NCBI RefSeq assembly: GCF_013410775.1
Contig: NZ_JACCFH010000001.1
Coordinates: 186,001 to 250,000 of the forward strand
Origin: Sphaerotilus montanus
GTDB taxonomy: Bacteria; Pseudomonadota; Gammaproteobacteria; Burkholderiales; Burkholderiaceae_C
Reading direction: 5' to 3'
DNA length: 64,000 nt
Part shown: piece by piece, positions 25,965-35,975 of the stretch
How positions within the stretch are numbered: position 1 is the stretch's first letter
How the letters are laid out: the number at the start of each line of letters is the position of its first letter
Notes under the pieces: generated by a model
The model's input: only the letters and a program-made list of their open reading frames with translations
What the model was told of the DNA's origin: nothing
The model's database searches: none
Made by a program: the position numbers and the translations under genes

Positions 25965-26810
25965 ATGAATGAGACATTGCATTCGCTGGCGCAGGCCGCC
26001 TGGCGCATCCGCCGCTACGCGCTGCGCATGGGCGAGGTGCAGGGCCAGGGTTACGTGGGCCAGGCCCTCGGCTGGGCCGATGTGCTGGCCGTCGCCTACC
26101 GCCACGCCCTGCACCTGCAGCCCGACAACCCGCTCTGGGAAGGCCGCGATCGCTTCCTGCTTTCGCACGGCCACTACGCCATCGCGCACTACGCGGCACT
26201 GATCGAGGCCGGCGTCCTGCCCGAAAGCGAGCTGGAGACCTACGGCAGCGACGACAGCCGCCTGCCGATGTCGGGCATGGCGACCTACACGCCCGGCATG
26301 GAGATCTCTGGCGGCTCGCTGGGCCAGGGGCTGGTGATCGGTGTCGGCATGGCGCTCGGTCTGAAGCAGAAGAAGAACCCGGCCTTCATCTACAACTCGA
26401 TGTCCGACGGCGAACTCGACGAAGGCTCGACCTGGGAGGCCGCGATGGGCGCCGCGCATCACCGGCTGGACAACCTGATCTGCCTCATCGACATCAACAA
26501 CCAGCAGGCGGACGGTCCCTCCAGCAAGGTCATGGGCTTCGAGCCGCTGGCCGACAAGTGGGCCGCATTCGGCTGGCATGTGCAGCGGGTGGACGGCAAC
26601 GACCTGCCCGCCGTGCTGCAAGCCTTCGACAACGCGCGCCAGCTCGCCGAGGCCAAGCCGCGCGTGATCCTGTTCGACACGCTGATGGGCAAGGGCGTGC
26701 CCTTCCTGGAAACCCGCGACAAGAACCACTTCATCCGCGTCGATCCGCCCGAGTGGCAGCTCGCCCTCGACCACCTCGACGCCACCGCGCCGCAAGGAGC
26801 CGCCGCATGA
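25965..26810 (+). CDS. Transketolase, N-terminal (TPP-binding) subunit of a split enzyme
   Basis: This 281-residue protein equals the first third of transketolase. It has the HGHYA segment near residue 65, ISGGSLGQGLVIGVGMALG, and the thiamine-diphosphate motif DGELDEGSTWEA with the partner NN in IDINNQQADG. Its mate is the next gene. The stop and the mate's start overlap as ATGA, which favours stoichiometric assembly. Split transketolases occur in several sugar or sulfonate pathways (for example for apulose phosphate and sulfofructose), so the substrate need not be a pentose phosphate. Confidence 0.92.
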   Translation: MNETLHSLAQAAWRIRRYALRMGEVQGQGYVGQALGWADVLAVAYRHALHLQPDNPLWEGRDRFLLSHGHYAIAHYAALIEAGVLPESELETYGSDDSRLPMSGMATYTPGMEISGGSLGQGLVIGVGMALGLKQKKNPAFIYNSMSDGELDEGSTWEAAMGAAHHRLDNLICLIDINNQQADGPSSKVMGFEPLADKWAAFGWHVQRVDGNDLPAVLQAFDNARQLAEAKPRVILFDTLMGKGVPFLETRDKNHFIRVDPPEWQLALDHLDATAPQGAAA

Positions 26811-27841
26811 ACGCCCCCGTGAACACCGCCGTACCGGCCACCACTGCGACCAAGAAGCCCCGCCTGACCACCTCGGCCATGATCGCCTCGATCGCGTCCG
26901 AGGGACAGCGCACCACCGCCGCCCCCTTCGGCAAGGCGCTGGTCGACCTCGCGGCGCAGCGGCCCGAGATCGTCGGTCTGACGGCGGACCTCGCCAAGTA
27001 CACCGACCTGCACCTGTTCGCCCAGGCCTACCCCGACCGCTTCTACCAGATGGGCATGGCCGAGCAGCTGCTGATGGGCGCGGCCGGCGGCATGGCCAAG
27101 GAAGGGCTGGTGCCATTCGCCACCACCTACGCCGTGTTCGGCACGCGCCGCGCCTACGACTTCATCCACCAGGTGATCGCCGAGGAACACCTCAACGTCA
27201 AGATCTGCTGCGCCCTGCCCGGCCTGACCACCGGCTACGGCCCCAGCCACCAGGCGACCGAAGACCTGGCGATGATGCGCGGCATTCCGGGGCTGACCAT
27301 CGTTGATCCCTGCGACGCGCTCGACATCGAGCAGGCCGTGCCGCAGATCGCCGCGCACAAGGGGCCGGTCTACATGCGGCTGCTGCGGGGCCAGGTGCCG
27401 CGGGTGCTCGACGAGATCGAGGGCTACACGTTCGAACTCGGCAAGGCCAAGCTGCTGCGCGACGGCGCGGACGTGCTGGTCATCTCCAGTGGCCTGCTGA
27501 CGATGCGGGCGCTGGAGGTCGCGCAGGATCTGGCGACCGACAACATCGGCGTGGCCGTGCTGCACTGCCCGACCATCAAGCCGCTGGACGAGGCCGCGAT
27601 CGTTGAGGCCGTGCGCTACCAGCACCGGCTGGTGGTGGTGGCCGAGAACCACTCGGTCATCGGCGGACTGGGCGAGGCGGTGGCGAGCACGCTGCTGCGC
27701 CACCGCGTGCAGCCAGCGGGCTTCCAGCTCGCGGGCCTGCCGGACGCCTTCCTCGACGCCGGCGCCCTGCCCACGCTGCACGACCGCTACGGCATCAGCC
27801 GCGAAGTACTCGGCACCCGCATCAAGACCTGGCTGCGTTGA
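26807..27841 (+). CDS. Transketolase, C-terminal (pyrimidine and regulatory domain) subunit of a split enzyme
   Basis: This 344-residue protein supplies the pyrimidine-binding domain with the catalytic Glu in QMGMAEQLLMGAAGGMA, followed by AYDFIHQ, GPSHQATEDLAMMRG and the C-terminal domain (VLVISSGLLTMRALEVA). The first 22 residues are a low-complexity Ala/Thr/Pro leader not found in most homologues. It pairs with the preceding gene. The ATG at 26807 overlaps the previous stop by 4 bases and has AAGGAG upstream. Confidence 0.92.
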   Translation: MNAPVNTAVPATTATKKPRLTTSAMIASIASEGQRTTAAPFGKALVDLAAQRPEIVGLTADLAKYTDLHLFAQAYPDRFYQMGMAEQLLMGAAGGMAKEGLVPFATTYAVFGTRRAYDFIHQVIAEEHLNVKICCALPGLTTGYGPSHQATEDLAMMRGIPGLTIVDPCDALDIEQAVPQIAAHKGPVYMRLLRGQVPRVLDEIEGYTFELGKAKLLRDGADVLVISSGLLTMRALEVAQDLATDNIGVAVLHCPTIKPLDEAAIVEAVRYQHRLVVVAENHSVIGGLGEAVASTLLRHRVQPAGFQLAGLPDAFLDAGALPTLHDRYGISREVLGTRIKTWLR

Positions 27842-27854
27842 GATCCCCCACGAC

Positions 27855-29894
27855 ATGACCGCTCCGACCCCGACCCAGCTCGCCCACGCCATCCGCTTCC
27901 TGGCCATCGACGCCATCGTGCGGGCGACCGAAGGCCACCAGGGCGTGCCGCTGGGCATGGCGGAAATCGCCACCGCCCTCTACACCCGGCACCTGAAGTT
28001 CAACCCCGCCGACCCGACCTGGCCCGACCGAGACCGCGTCGTGCTCTCCAACGGCCACGGCTCGATGCTGCTGTGGGCGCTGAACTACCTGACCGGCTAC
28101 GAGAAGATTTCGCTGGACGAGATTCGGCGTTTCCGCGAACTGGGTGCGCACTGCGAAGGCCACCCGGAATTCGATCCAAGCAAGGGCGTCGAGGTCACCA
28201 CCGGCCCGCTCGGACAAGGCATCGCCAACGCCTTCGGCATGGCGATCGCCGAAGCCTCGCAGCGCGCCCGCTTCGGCGCCGGGCTGGTCGACCATTTCAC
28301 CTACGCCTTCGTCGGCGATGGCTGCCTGCAGGAGGGCATCGGGCAGGAGATGATTTCCCTGGCAGGACACCTGCGGCTGGGGCGGCTGGTGCTGCTCTGG
28401 GACGACAACCAGATCACCGACGACGGCAGCACCGCGCTGTCGATCAGCGAGGATGTGGCCGAACGCTTCCGCGTCGCCGGCTGGCACGTCGCCGAGGTGG
28501 ACGGACACGACATCGACGCGGTGTCCGCCGCCATGGACGCCGCGCGGCAGGATCCCCGCCCGTCGCTGCTGGCCTGCCGCACCGTGATCGCCCGCGGGCT
28601 GGCGCGGCTGCAGGGCCAGCGTGGCGGCCACAGTGCGCGGCTCTATCCCGAGGATGCCGATGCGGCCCGCCAGTTGCTCGACTGGCCCCACCCGCCCTTC
28701 GAGACACCCGCGCCGGTGCTGCACGCCTGGCGCACCGCCGGCACCCGCAGCCTCCCCGCACACGCCGCCTGGACCGCCCGGCGTGACGCGCTGCCTGCCG
28801 TCGAGCGGGCGGAATTCGACCGCACCCTGGCCGGCGAGCTGCCCGCCGGCTGGCGCGAGACGCTGCACGCCTACAAGCGCGAGGCGCTGGCCGCACAGCG
28901 GATGCAGGACGCCCCCGGCGGCATCCTGATCTCCGCCGACATCAACGACCGGCTGACCGACGTGCTGCCCGAGCGCCTGGTCGGCTGCGCGGACCTGGAA
29001 GCCCCCACCAGCCACAAGCGGCGCCTGCACGCCTTCACCGCCGACGACCCGTCGGGCCGCTACATCCATTGCGGCGTGCGCGAGCACCTGATGGGCGCGA
29101 TGGCCAATGGCATGGCAGCCCACGGCGGCGTCATCCCGCTGGCCGTGACCTACCTCGCCTTCTCGGACTACGAACGCCCCGCGATGCGCATGGCCGCGCT
29201 GATGGGCCTGCCGGTGAAGTTCGTCTTCAGCCACGACTCGATCGGCGTGGGCAAGAACGGCCCGACGCACCAGCCGGTGGAGATCCTCGCGGCGCTGCGC
29301 TCGATGCCGAACATGCTGGTGCTGCGTCCGGCCGACGCGGTGGAAGCCGCCGAGTGCTGGGAGATCGCGCTGGAGCACCGCAGCGGCCCGGTCAGCCTGG
29401 TGTTCGCCCGGCAGGCCTTGCCGACGGTGCGGCGCCCGTCCGCCACCGGCGACGACTCCGACGACTCCGACGACTCCGACGCCCGCGACAACCGCAGTCG
29501 CCGCGGTGGCTACGTGCTGGCCGAAGCGGAAGGAGGTCCACGCGCTGCCACGCTGCTGGCGACCGGCTCCGAAGTCGCCATCGCGCTGAAGGCCCGCGAC
29601 CTGCTGCAGGCCGAGGGCGTGCCGACGGCCGTGGTGTCGATGCCATGCTGCGAGCGCTTCGACGCGCAGGACGCAGATTACCGCCGCAGCGTGCTGGGTC
29701 GCGGGGCAGTGCGGGTGGCCATTGAGGCTGCCGTACGCTTCGGCTGGGACCGCTACCTCGGCGAGGACGGCGGCTTCGTCGGCATGACCAGCTTCGGCGC
29801 GTCGGGGCCGGCGGATGCGCTGTACGAGAAGTTCGGCATCACCGCAGCGGCGGCGGCGGCGACCGTGCGGCAGTTGCTGGCGCAGCGGGCCTGA
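27855..29894 (+). CDS. Full-length transketolase
   Basis: This 679-residue enzyme has all three transketolase domains: TEGHQGVPLGMAEIA, LSNGHGSMLLWALNYL, VTTGPLGQGIANAFGMA, the TPP motif GDGCLQEG, the catalytic Glu in IHCGVREHLMGAM, HDSIGVGKNGPTHQPVE and the C-terminal ATGSEVAIALKARDLL. Between the pyrimidine and C-terminal domains (about residues 530-552) it carries an unusual acidic-basic insertion, GDDSDDSDDSDARDNRSRR, encoded by a 9-base tandem repeat. It begins 13 bases after the split transketolase. Two transketolases in one operon suggest two ketol transfers or two different substrates. A separate housekeeping copy is expected elsewhere. Confidence 0.92.
   Translation: MTAPTPTQLAHAIRFLAIDAIVRATEGHQGVPLGMAEIATALYTRHLKFNPADPTWPDRDRVVLSNGHGSMLLWALNYLTGYEKISLDEIRRFRELGAHCEGHPEFDPSKGVEVTTGPLGQGIANAFGMAIAEASQRARFGAGLVDHFTYAFVGDGCLQEGIGQEMISLAGHLRLGRLVLLWDDNQITDDGSTALSISEDVAERFRVAGWHVAEVDGHDIDAVSAAMDAARQDPRPSLLACRTVIARGLARLQGQRGGHSARLYPEDADAARQLLDWPHPPFETPAPVLHAWRTAGTRSLPAHAAWTARRDALPAVERAEFDRTLAGELPAGWRETLHAYKREALAAQRMQDAPGGILISADINDRLTDVLPERLVGCADLEAPTSHKRRLHAFTADDPSGRYIHCGVREHLMGAMANGMAAHGGVIPLAVTYLAFSDYERPAMRMAALMGLPVKFVFSHDSIGVGKNGPTHQPVEILAALRSMPNMLVLRPADAVEAAECWEIALEHRSGPVSLVFARQALPTVRRPSATGDDSDDSDDSDARDNRSRRGGYVLAEAEGGPRAATLLATGSEVAIALKARDLLQAEGVPTAVVSMPCCERFDAQDADYRRSVLGRGAVRVAIEAAVRFGWDRYLGEDGGFVGMTSFGASGPADALYEKFGITAAAAAATVRQLLAQRA
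29451..29477 (+). repeat. Three tandem copies of a 9-base unit (GACGACTCC) inside the transketolase gene
   Basis: Three perfect in-frame copies encode Asp-Asp-Ser repeats starting at residue 533, in a surface linker. Copy number can change by slippage without breaking the frame. Confidence 0.9.
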
Positions 29895-29918
29895 TCTACT
29901 GCGCCAGCGGAAGGGGCA

Positions 29919-30603
<685 letters not shown>

Positions 30604-30611
<8 letters not shown>

Positions 30612-31860
30612 AACGCAGCGCCTCCGCCGGGTTGACACGGCTGGCGCGCCAGCTCGGATACAGCGTGGCGACAAACGCCAGCACCAGCGAGATCACGCCG
30701 ATCGGCACGATGTCGCTGGCCTGCGGGTCGCTCGGCATGCGCGAGATCAGGTAGACGCTGCTCGGCAGGAAGCTCGCGTTGAACAGGCTCTCCAGCGCCG
30801 GCACGATCACCCCGACGTTGAACGCGATCAGCAGCCCCAGCCCCAGCCCCGCCAGCGTCCCCATCACCCCGGACGCCGCGCCCTGCACCATGAAGATGCC
30901 CATGATCGAGCGCGGACTGGCGCCGAGCGTGCGCAGGATGGCGATGTCGGCCTGCTTGTCGGTCACGGTCATCACCAGCGTCGAGACCAGGTTGAACGCC
31001 GCCACCGCCACGATCAGCGTCAGGATGATGAACATCATGCGTTTCTCGATCTGCACGGCGTCGTACCAGGCCGCGTTGGTGCGGGTCCAGTCGCGCACCA
31101 TCACCTGCGGGCCGAGCGAGGCGGTCAGCTCGGCCGAGACTTCCCGCGCAAGCTGCTGGTCCTTCAGGCGCAACTGCACCCCCTGCGGCCCGCCAGTGCG
31201 GAACAGCCGGGCGGCGTCGTCGATGTGCATCAGCGCCAGCCCGCTGTCATATTCATAGTGGCCCGCGTTGAACACGCCGACGACCGTCATCTGCTTGAGC
31301 CGCGGCACCACGCCGGCGGGTGTCGTCTGGCCGCTCGGCGTGACGAGCGTGACCGAGTCGCCCTCGACCACGCCCATCGAGCGCGCCAGTTGCGAACCCA
31401 GCACGACACCCCAGGCGCCCGGCTGCAGCTTCTTCAGCACGGTGTCCTTGAGCTTCTCGGCCAGCGGCGTGACGTTCGATTCCTCGTCCGGCGAGATGCC
31501 GCGGACCATCACGCCGTGCATGTCCTCGCCGCGCGCGAGCAGCGCCTGGGCCGACACGAACGGCGCCGCCGCCGCCACCTGCGGGTTCTTCAGCGCCGCC
31601 TCGGCCAGCGTCTGCCAGCGGTCGAGGCCGTTGCCGGTGGTGTCGAAGATCTCGACGTGGGCGATCACGCTGAGCATGCGGTCGCGGACTTCCTTCTGGA
31701 AACCGTTCATCACGCTGAGCACGATGATCAGCGCCGCCACGCCAAGCGCGATGCCCAGCATGGACACGCCGCTGATGAAGGAGATGAAGCCGTTGCGTCT
31801 TCCTGCGCGTCCTGCGCGGGTGTAACGCCAGCCGATGCGTACTTCGTAGGGCCAGTTCAT
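30604..31860 (-). CDS. lolC: Lipoprotein-releasing ABC transporter permease (LolC/LolE family)
   Basis: This 418-residue permease has the LolC/E start ([13 protein letters not shown], then [32 protein letters not shown]), one early membrane span, a large periplasmic domain, and three C-terminal spans of the FtsX type ([19 protein letters not shown]; ending NPAEALRYE). Only one LolC/E gene is present beside lolD, as in species with a homodimeric LolF-like permease. The ATG at 31860 is set by the conserved N-terminus; the longer in-frame extension is a shadow of the acyltransferase. Confidence 0.92.
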
Positions 31861-31910
31861 GGGCGGGCATGCTACCCGAGCCCGCAGGACACGCAGCGGC
31901 CGGCCGGAAT

Positions 31911-33080
31911 TCAGTGCCGGTGCAGCATCTGCCAGACCTCGGCCGGTTCCATCGCCGCCACGCCCAGCGGCAGCTCGCGCTCGCCAGCGTCTGCCCAAGG
32001 GAACGGCACCGCCGCGGCACCCGCTGGAGCCGGCGTGCGCCGCGTCAGGCGCTGGCCCAGCGCGACCATCGGCGCTTCGATCAGGTGGTAGGCGAGGACC
32101 GCCGCCACCGTCGACAAGCCGAGGTACACCAGCAGGCTCCAGGGCAGCGACTGCAGCCGCCAGCGGTGGAACACCAGCCACAGCACCGGCACGTGCAGCA
32201 GGTACAGGCCGTAGGAGTAGCGGGCGATCCACTGGGTGCAGCGGTTCAGGCGTGACAGGCGGCTGTCCTCGAACACCAGGATCGCCATGGACAGCAGCAG
32301 CGCGAACCACCAGCCGACCACGGTATCCGGCTTGCCCGCCCCCAGGTGCAGCCAGGCGTAGCCGCCGAACAGCACGGCCAGCGCCACGGTCCAGCCACGG
32401 GCCGGCCACTGCGGCAGACGCACCCGCTGCCGCAGCGCGAAGCAGAGCACCCCGCACAGGAAACACGGCAGATAGGCTGCCATGTTGAGCCGCCCGCCCG
32501 TGAACTCGCCCAGCACCAGCGCGCCCAGCACGGCCACCCCCAGCAGCCCGACCAGCCAGCGGGGTCCGCGGGCCGAGGTCGCGATCAGGTACAGCCCCGG
32601 CAGCACGACATACATCTGCACCTCGTAGGGCAGGCTCCACAGCGGCCCCAGCACGCTGCGGCCGGTCACCAGGTTCTGCACCAGCCACTGGTTGGCCAGC
32701 ACCACCTGCGGCGTCAGCGGCGGGCTGTCGCGCCAGGTCATCGCCGGCAGATCCAGCACCACCACCATCGTGATGCACACCAGCGCGAGCGGGTAGATCC
32801 GCAGGAACCGTCGGAGGTAGAAGCGCAGCACCACCCCACGCTGCAGGGGCTCGCCGCCGCACATGCGCTGCAGCGACTCCATCAGCACCAGACTGGTGTG
32901 CACGAAAAAGGCGATCACGCCCGCCTGTCCGATGTGGGCCGTGACCATCTGGACCACCGTCGGCACGCTGAGGCCGCAGTAGCGCCACGTCGGAACGAGG
33001 TGGTCCGCCATCACGGCGAGCACCGCCAGACTGCGCAACAGATCGAGGTTGGCCTCCGCACCCCGGGACTCCTGATTCAT
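31911..33080 (-). CDS. Acyltransferase 3 family (OafA/YrhL-like) membrane protein
   Basis: This 389-residue integral membrane protein has about ten spans and the family marks: LDLLRSLAVLAVMADHLVP near the N-terminus (usual R and H present), RRFLRIYPLAL, GPLWSLPYEVQMYVVLP and YSYGLYLLHVPVL. Such enzymes transfer acyl groups to cell-surface glycans or lipids. The ATG at 33080 has AGAAGG upstream. An in-frame ATG at 33131 lacks a ribosome site but would add 17 residues. The last 35 residues (after TRRTPAPAG) are a hydrophilic tail. No glycan operon surrounds it, so the acceptor is unknown. Confidence 0.85.
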   Translation of the reverse strand: MNQESRGAEANLDLLRSLAVLAVMADHLVPTWRYCGLSVPTVVQMVTAHIGQAGVIAFFVHTSLVLMESLQRMCGGEPLQRGVVLRFYLRRFLRIYPLALVCITMVVVLDLPAMTWRDSPPLTPQVVLANQWLVQNLVTGRSVLGPLWSLPYEVQMYVVLPGLYLIATSARGPRWLVGLLGVAVLGALVLGEFTGGRLNMAAYLPCFLCGVLCFALRQRVRLPQWPARGWTVALAVLFGGYAWLHLGAGKPDTVVGWWFALLLSMAILVFEDSRLSRLNRCTQWIARYSYGLYLLHVPVLWLVFHRWRLQSLPWSLLVYLGLSTVAAVLAYHLIEAPMVALGQRLTRRTPAPAGAAAVPFPWADAGERELPLGVAAMEPAEVWQMLHRH

Positions 33081-33244
33081 GGCGTGAACCTTCTTGGTTT
33101 CTGGATGATGTTCTTCAAATGGAAAAATCATACGTAACGAATCTGTATCCGGACACCAGCGCCCCGGGGGGACAGACCCCGGGACAAGCCATCACCGCAA
33201 ACTTTTCCCGCGCCCGTTCGAGGGGGTCGGATAATCCGCCCGCC

Positions 33245-34225
33245 ATGCCCGACCACGCCCCTGCCCACCCCCACCTGCTGATCGCCCACGCCAGCGCCGC
33301 CTCGGCCGCCAGTCTCGCCGCGCTGAAGGCACTGCGCCTGCCGAACCTCGATGCCCTGCTCGGCCGACTGGCGCCGCAGGGTGGCACGCCCGCCCGGCCC
33401 GACGACGACGAATACACCCTCAGCGCCCCGCACGAGCGCGTGCTCGCCGAAGCACACGGCTGGTCCGGCGCCGACGGCCGCTGGCCCTGGGCGGCGGCCA
33501 GCGCAGCCGACGACGGCCTGCGCGCCGACGACGACACCAGCGGCGCCCCCTGGGGCCTGCTGACCCCCGTGCACTGGCACGTCGGCAGCGACCAGATCGC
33601 GCTGGTCGACCCGGCGGCGCTCGCGCTGACCGAGGCCGAGTCGCGCACGCTGTTCGACCTGCTGCAACCCTCCTTCGACGCCGAGGGCTGGTCGCTGCAG
33701 TGGGGCGCACCGCTGCGCTGGTACGTGCGCCACGCGGCACTGGCCGACCTGCCCAGCGCCTCGCTCGACCGCGCCATCGGCCGCAACCTTGACCTGTGGC
33801 TCAGTGATGCGCCGCAGACGCGCAAGCTGCGGCGGCTGCAGGTCGAGGCGCAGATGCTCTGGCACGAACACGACGTCAACGAATCGCGTGAAGCCGCCCG
33901 GCTGCTCACGGTGAACTCGTTCTGGCTCAGCGGCTGCGGCACCGCCCAGCCCCGCCGGTCGCTCGGTGACCTCGACGTGGAGCTGCGCCTGCGCGCCCCG
34001 CTGCTCGCCAACGAATGGGCGGACTGGGTGGCCGCCTGGCACGCGCTGGACACCGGCCCCATCGCCGCGCTGCTGCAACGCGCCGAGGCGGGCGAGCCGG
34101 TCACGCTGACGCTGTGCGGCGAGCGGCTCGCGCAGACCTGGACGCCGCGTCCGCAAGGCTGGTGGAGCCGCCTGCTGGGCCGCTCGCGCCCGGCCAGCGC
34201 CGTGGCCGTCCTCGAATCCCTCTGA
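33245..34225 (+). CDS. Conserved protein annotated in relatives as cofactor-independent phosphoglycerate mutase-like
   Basis: This 326-residue soluble protein is of a type often found just before recJ in betaproteobacteria and named phosphoglycerate mutase there. It has a HPHLLIAHASAAS N-terminus, a GAPWGLLTPVHWHVGSDQIAL segment, NLDLWLSDAPQTRKLRRLQVEAQMLWH and FWLSGCGTAQP. I cannot see the metal and phosphoserine motifs of true iPGM, and it is far shorter than the roughly 510-residue enzyme, so the enzymatic name is doubtful. The ATG at 33245 is chosen over an upstream start at 33119 that lies opposite the acyltransferase leader. recJ starts 28 bases after the stop. Confidence 0.75.
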   Translation: MPDHAPAHPHLLIAHASAASAASLAALKALRLPNLDALLGRLAPQGGTPARPDDDEYTLSAPHERVLAEAHGWSGADGRWPWAAASAADDGLRADDDTSGAPWGLLTPVHWHVGSDQIALVDPAALALTEAESRTLFDLLQPSFDAEGWSLQWGAPLRWYVRHAALADLPSASLDRAIGRNLDLWLSDAPQTRKLRRLQVEAQMLWHEHDVNESREAARLLTVNSFWLSGCGTAQPRRSLGDLDVELRLRAPLLANEWADWVAAWHALDTGPIAALLQRAEAGEPVTLTLCGERLAQTWTPRPQGWWSRLLGRSRPASAVAVLESL

Positions 34226-34253
34226 CACCGCGCACCCCGGCGACCCGCACACG

Positions 34254-35975
34254 ATGACCCCACAGATCGACATCCGCGACGTGCCGCCCCGCGCGGCCTG
34301 GGCGCTGGAACAGGCCGGCGTCCACCCGCTGCTGGCCCGCCTCTACGCCGCCCGCGGCATCCGCAGCGCCGATGAACTCGACGATGGCCTGACCCGCCTG
34401 CTGCCCCCGTCGGCGATGGCCGGCACCGACGCCGCCGCCCGCCTGCTGGCCGACACGCTCGACGCGGGCGGCCACATCGTCGTCGTCGCCGACTACGACT
34501 GCGATGGCGCCACCGCCTGCGCCGTCGCGCTGCGCGGACTGGCGATGCTCGGCGCGCAGCCCGGCACGCTGCACTACGTCGTCCCCGACCGCGCCATCCA
34601 CGGCTACGGCTTGACGCCCACCATCGTCGATCTGGCGCTGCAGCACCAACCCGCCCTGCTGGTCACGGTGGACAACGGCATCGCGGGCCATGCCGGCGTG
34701 GACCGTGCGCATGAACTCGGTATCCGCGTGCTGGTCACCGACCACCACCTGCCCGCCGTCGATGCCCACGGCGAGCCGACGCTGCCGGACGCCGACGTGA
34801 TCGTCAACCCGAACCAGCCGGCCTGCACTTTCGAGAGCAAGGCGATCGCCGGGGTCGGGGGGATGTTCTACGTGCTGCTCGCGCTGCGGGCCGAGCTGCG
34901 CCAGCGCGGGCGGTTCGACGCCGCGAGTCAGCCGCGGCTGGACGCACTGCTGGACCTGGTCGCCCTCGGCACCGTCGCCGACGTGGTCAAGCTTGACGCC
35001 AACAACCGCCGCCTCGTCGCGCAGGGCCTCAAGCGCATCCGCGCCGGGCGGATGCAGGCCGGCATCGCCGCGCTGTTCGCCGCCGCCGGACGTGACCCGC
35101 AGCGGGCCAGCGCCACCGACTTCGGCTTCTCGCTCGGGCCCCGGCTGAACGCAGCGGGGCGGCTGGCCGACATGACGATCGGCATCACCTGCCTGCTCAC
35201 CGACGACCCGACGCAGGCCGCCGAACTCGCCCGCCTGCTCGACAGCATCAACCGCGAGCGGCGCGAGGTCGAGGCCGGGATGCGCGAGCAGGCCGAGGTG
35301 CTGCTGGAGTCGCTGATGCCCAAGGGCGAGCCACCGGCCGCGGTGGTCCTGTTCGACCCCGAGTTCCACGAGGGCGTGGTCGGCATTGTCGCCGGACGCT
35401 TGAAGGACCGGCTGCACCGCCCGACCTTCGTGTTCGCGGCCGGTTCGGACGGTTTGCTGAAGGGCTCGGGGCGGTCAATTCCCGGTTTTCACCTCAGGGA
35501 CGCACTGGACCTCGTGACCAAGCGCCACCCCGGTCTGCTCAAGCGCTTCGGCGGACACTCGATGGCAGCGGGCTGCACGATCGAGGCCGACGACTTCGGC
35601 ACCTTCGCCGAGGCGCTGCGCTCGGTCGCGGAAGAAGGGCTGGACGCCGCGACGCTGGACCACCGGCTCGCCACCGACGGACCGCTCGATCCGCGCTGGT
35701 TCGATGCGTCCACGGTCGGGCTGCTCGACCAGCAGGTCTGGGGGCAGGCCTTCGAGGCGCCGCTGTTCGCCGACGAGGTCGACGTGCTGCGGCAACGGCT
35801 GGTGGGCGAGCGTCACCTCAAGCTCAGCGTGCGGCTGCACGGGCAGGTGCGGGACGCCATCTGGTTCGGGCAGATCGAGCCGGTGGGCGAGCGGGTGCGG
35901 CTGGCCTACCGGCTGTCCCTGGACACCTGGCAGGGCCAGATGCGGGTTCAGATGCTGGTGGTCGCGGCGAGCTGA
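34254..35975 (+). CDS. recJ: Single-stranded-DNA-specific exonuclease RecJ
   Basis: This 573-residue DHH-family nuclease degrades single-stranded DNA 5' to 3' in recombination and mismatch repair. Motif I is [13 protein letters not shown] (about 76-88), motif III TDHHLP (near 163), the NPNQP segment and the DHHA1 motif [15 protein letters not shown] with GGHSMAAG. The C-terminal OB-like domain is complete. Its last 28 bases overlap the convergent chemoreceptor gene. Confidence 0.95.
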   Translation: MTPQIDIRDVPPRAAWALEQAGVHPLLARLYAARGIRSADELDDGLTRLLPPSAMAGTDAAARLLADTLDAGGHIVVVADYDCDGATACAVALRGLAMLGAQPGTLHYVVPDRAIHGYGLTPTIVDLALQHQPALLVTVDNGIAGHAGVDRAHELGIRVLVTDHHLPAVDAHGEPTLPDADVIVNPNQPACTFESKAIAGVGGMFYVLLALRAELRQRGRFDAASQPRLDALLDLVALGTVADVVKLDANNRRLVAQGLKRIRAGRMQAGIAALFAAAGRDPQRASATDFGFSLGPRLNAAGRLADMTIGITCLLTDDPTQAAELARLLDSINRERREVEAGMREQAEVLLESLMPKGEPPAAVVLFDPEFHEGVVGIVAGRLKDRLHRPTFVFAAGSDGLLKGSGRSIPGFHLRDALDLVTKRHPGLLKRFGGHSMAAGCTIEADDFGTFAEALRSVAEEGLDAATLDHRLATDGPLDPRWFDASTVGLLDQQVWGQAFEAPLFADEVDVLRQRLVGERHLKLSVRLHGQVRDAIWFGQIEPVGERVRLAYRLSLDTWQGQMRVQMLVVAAS

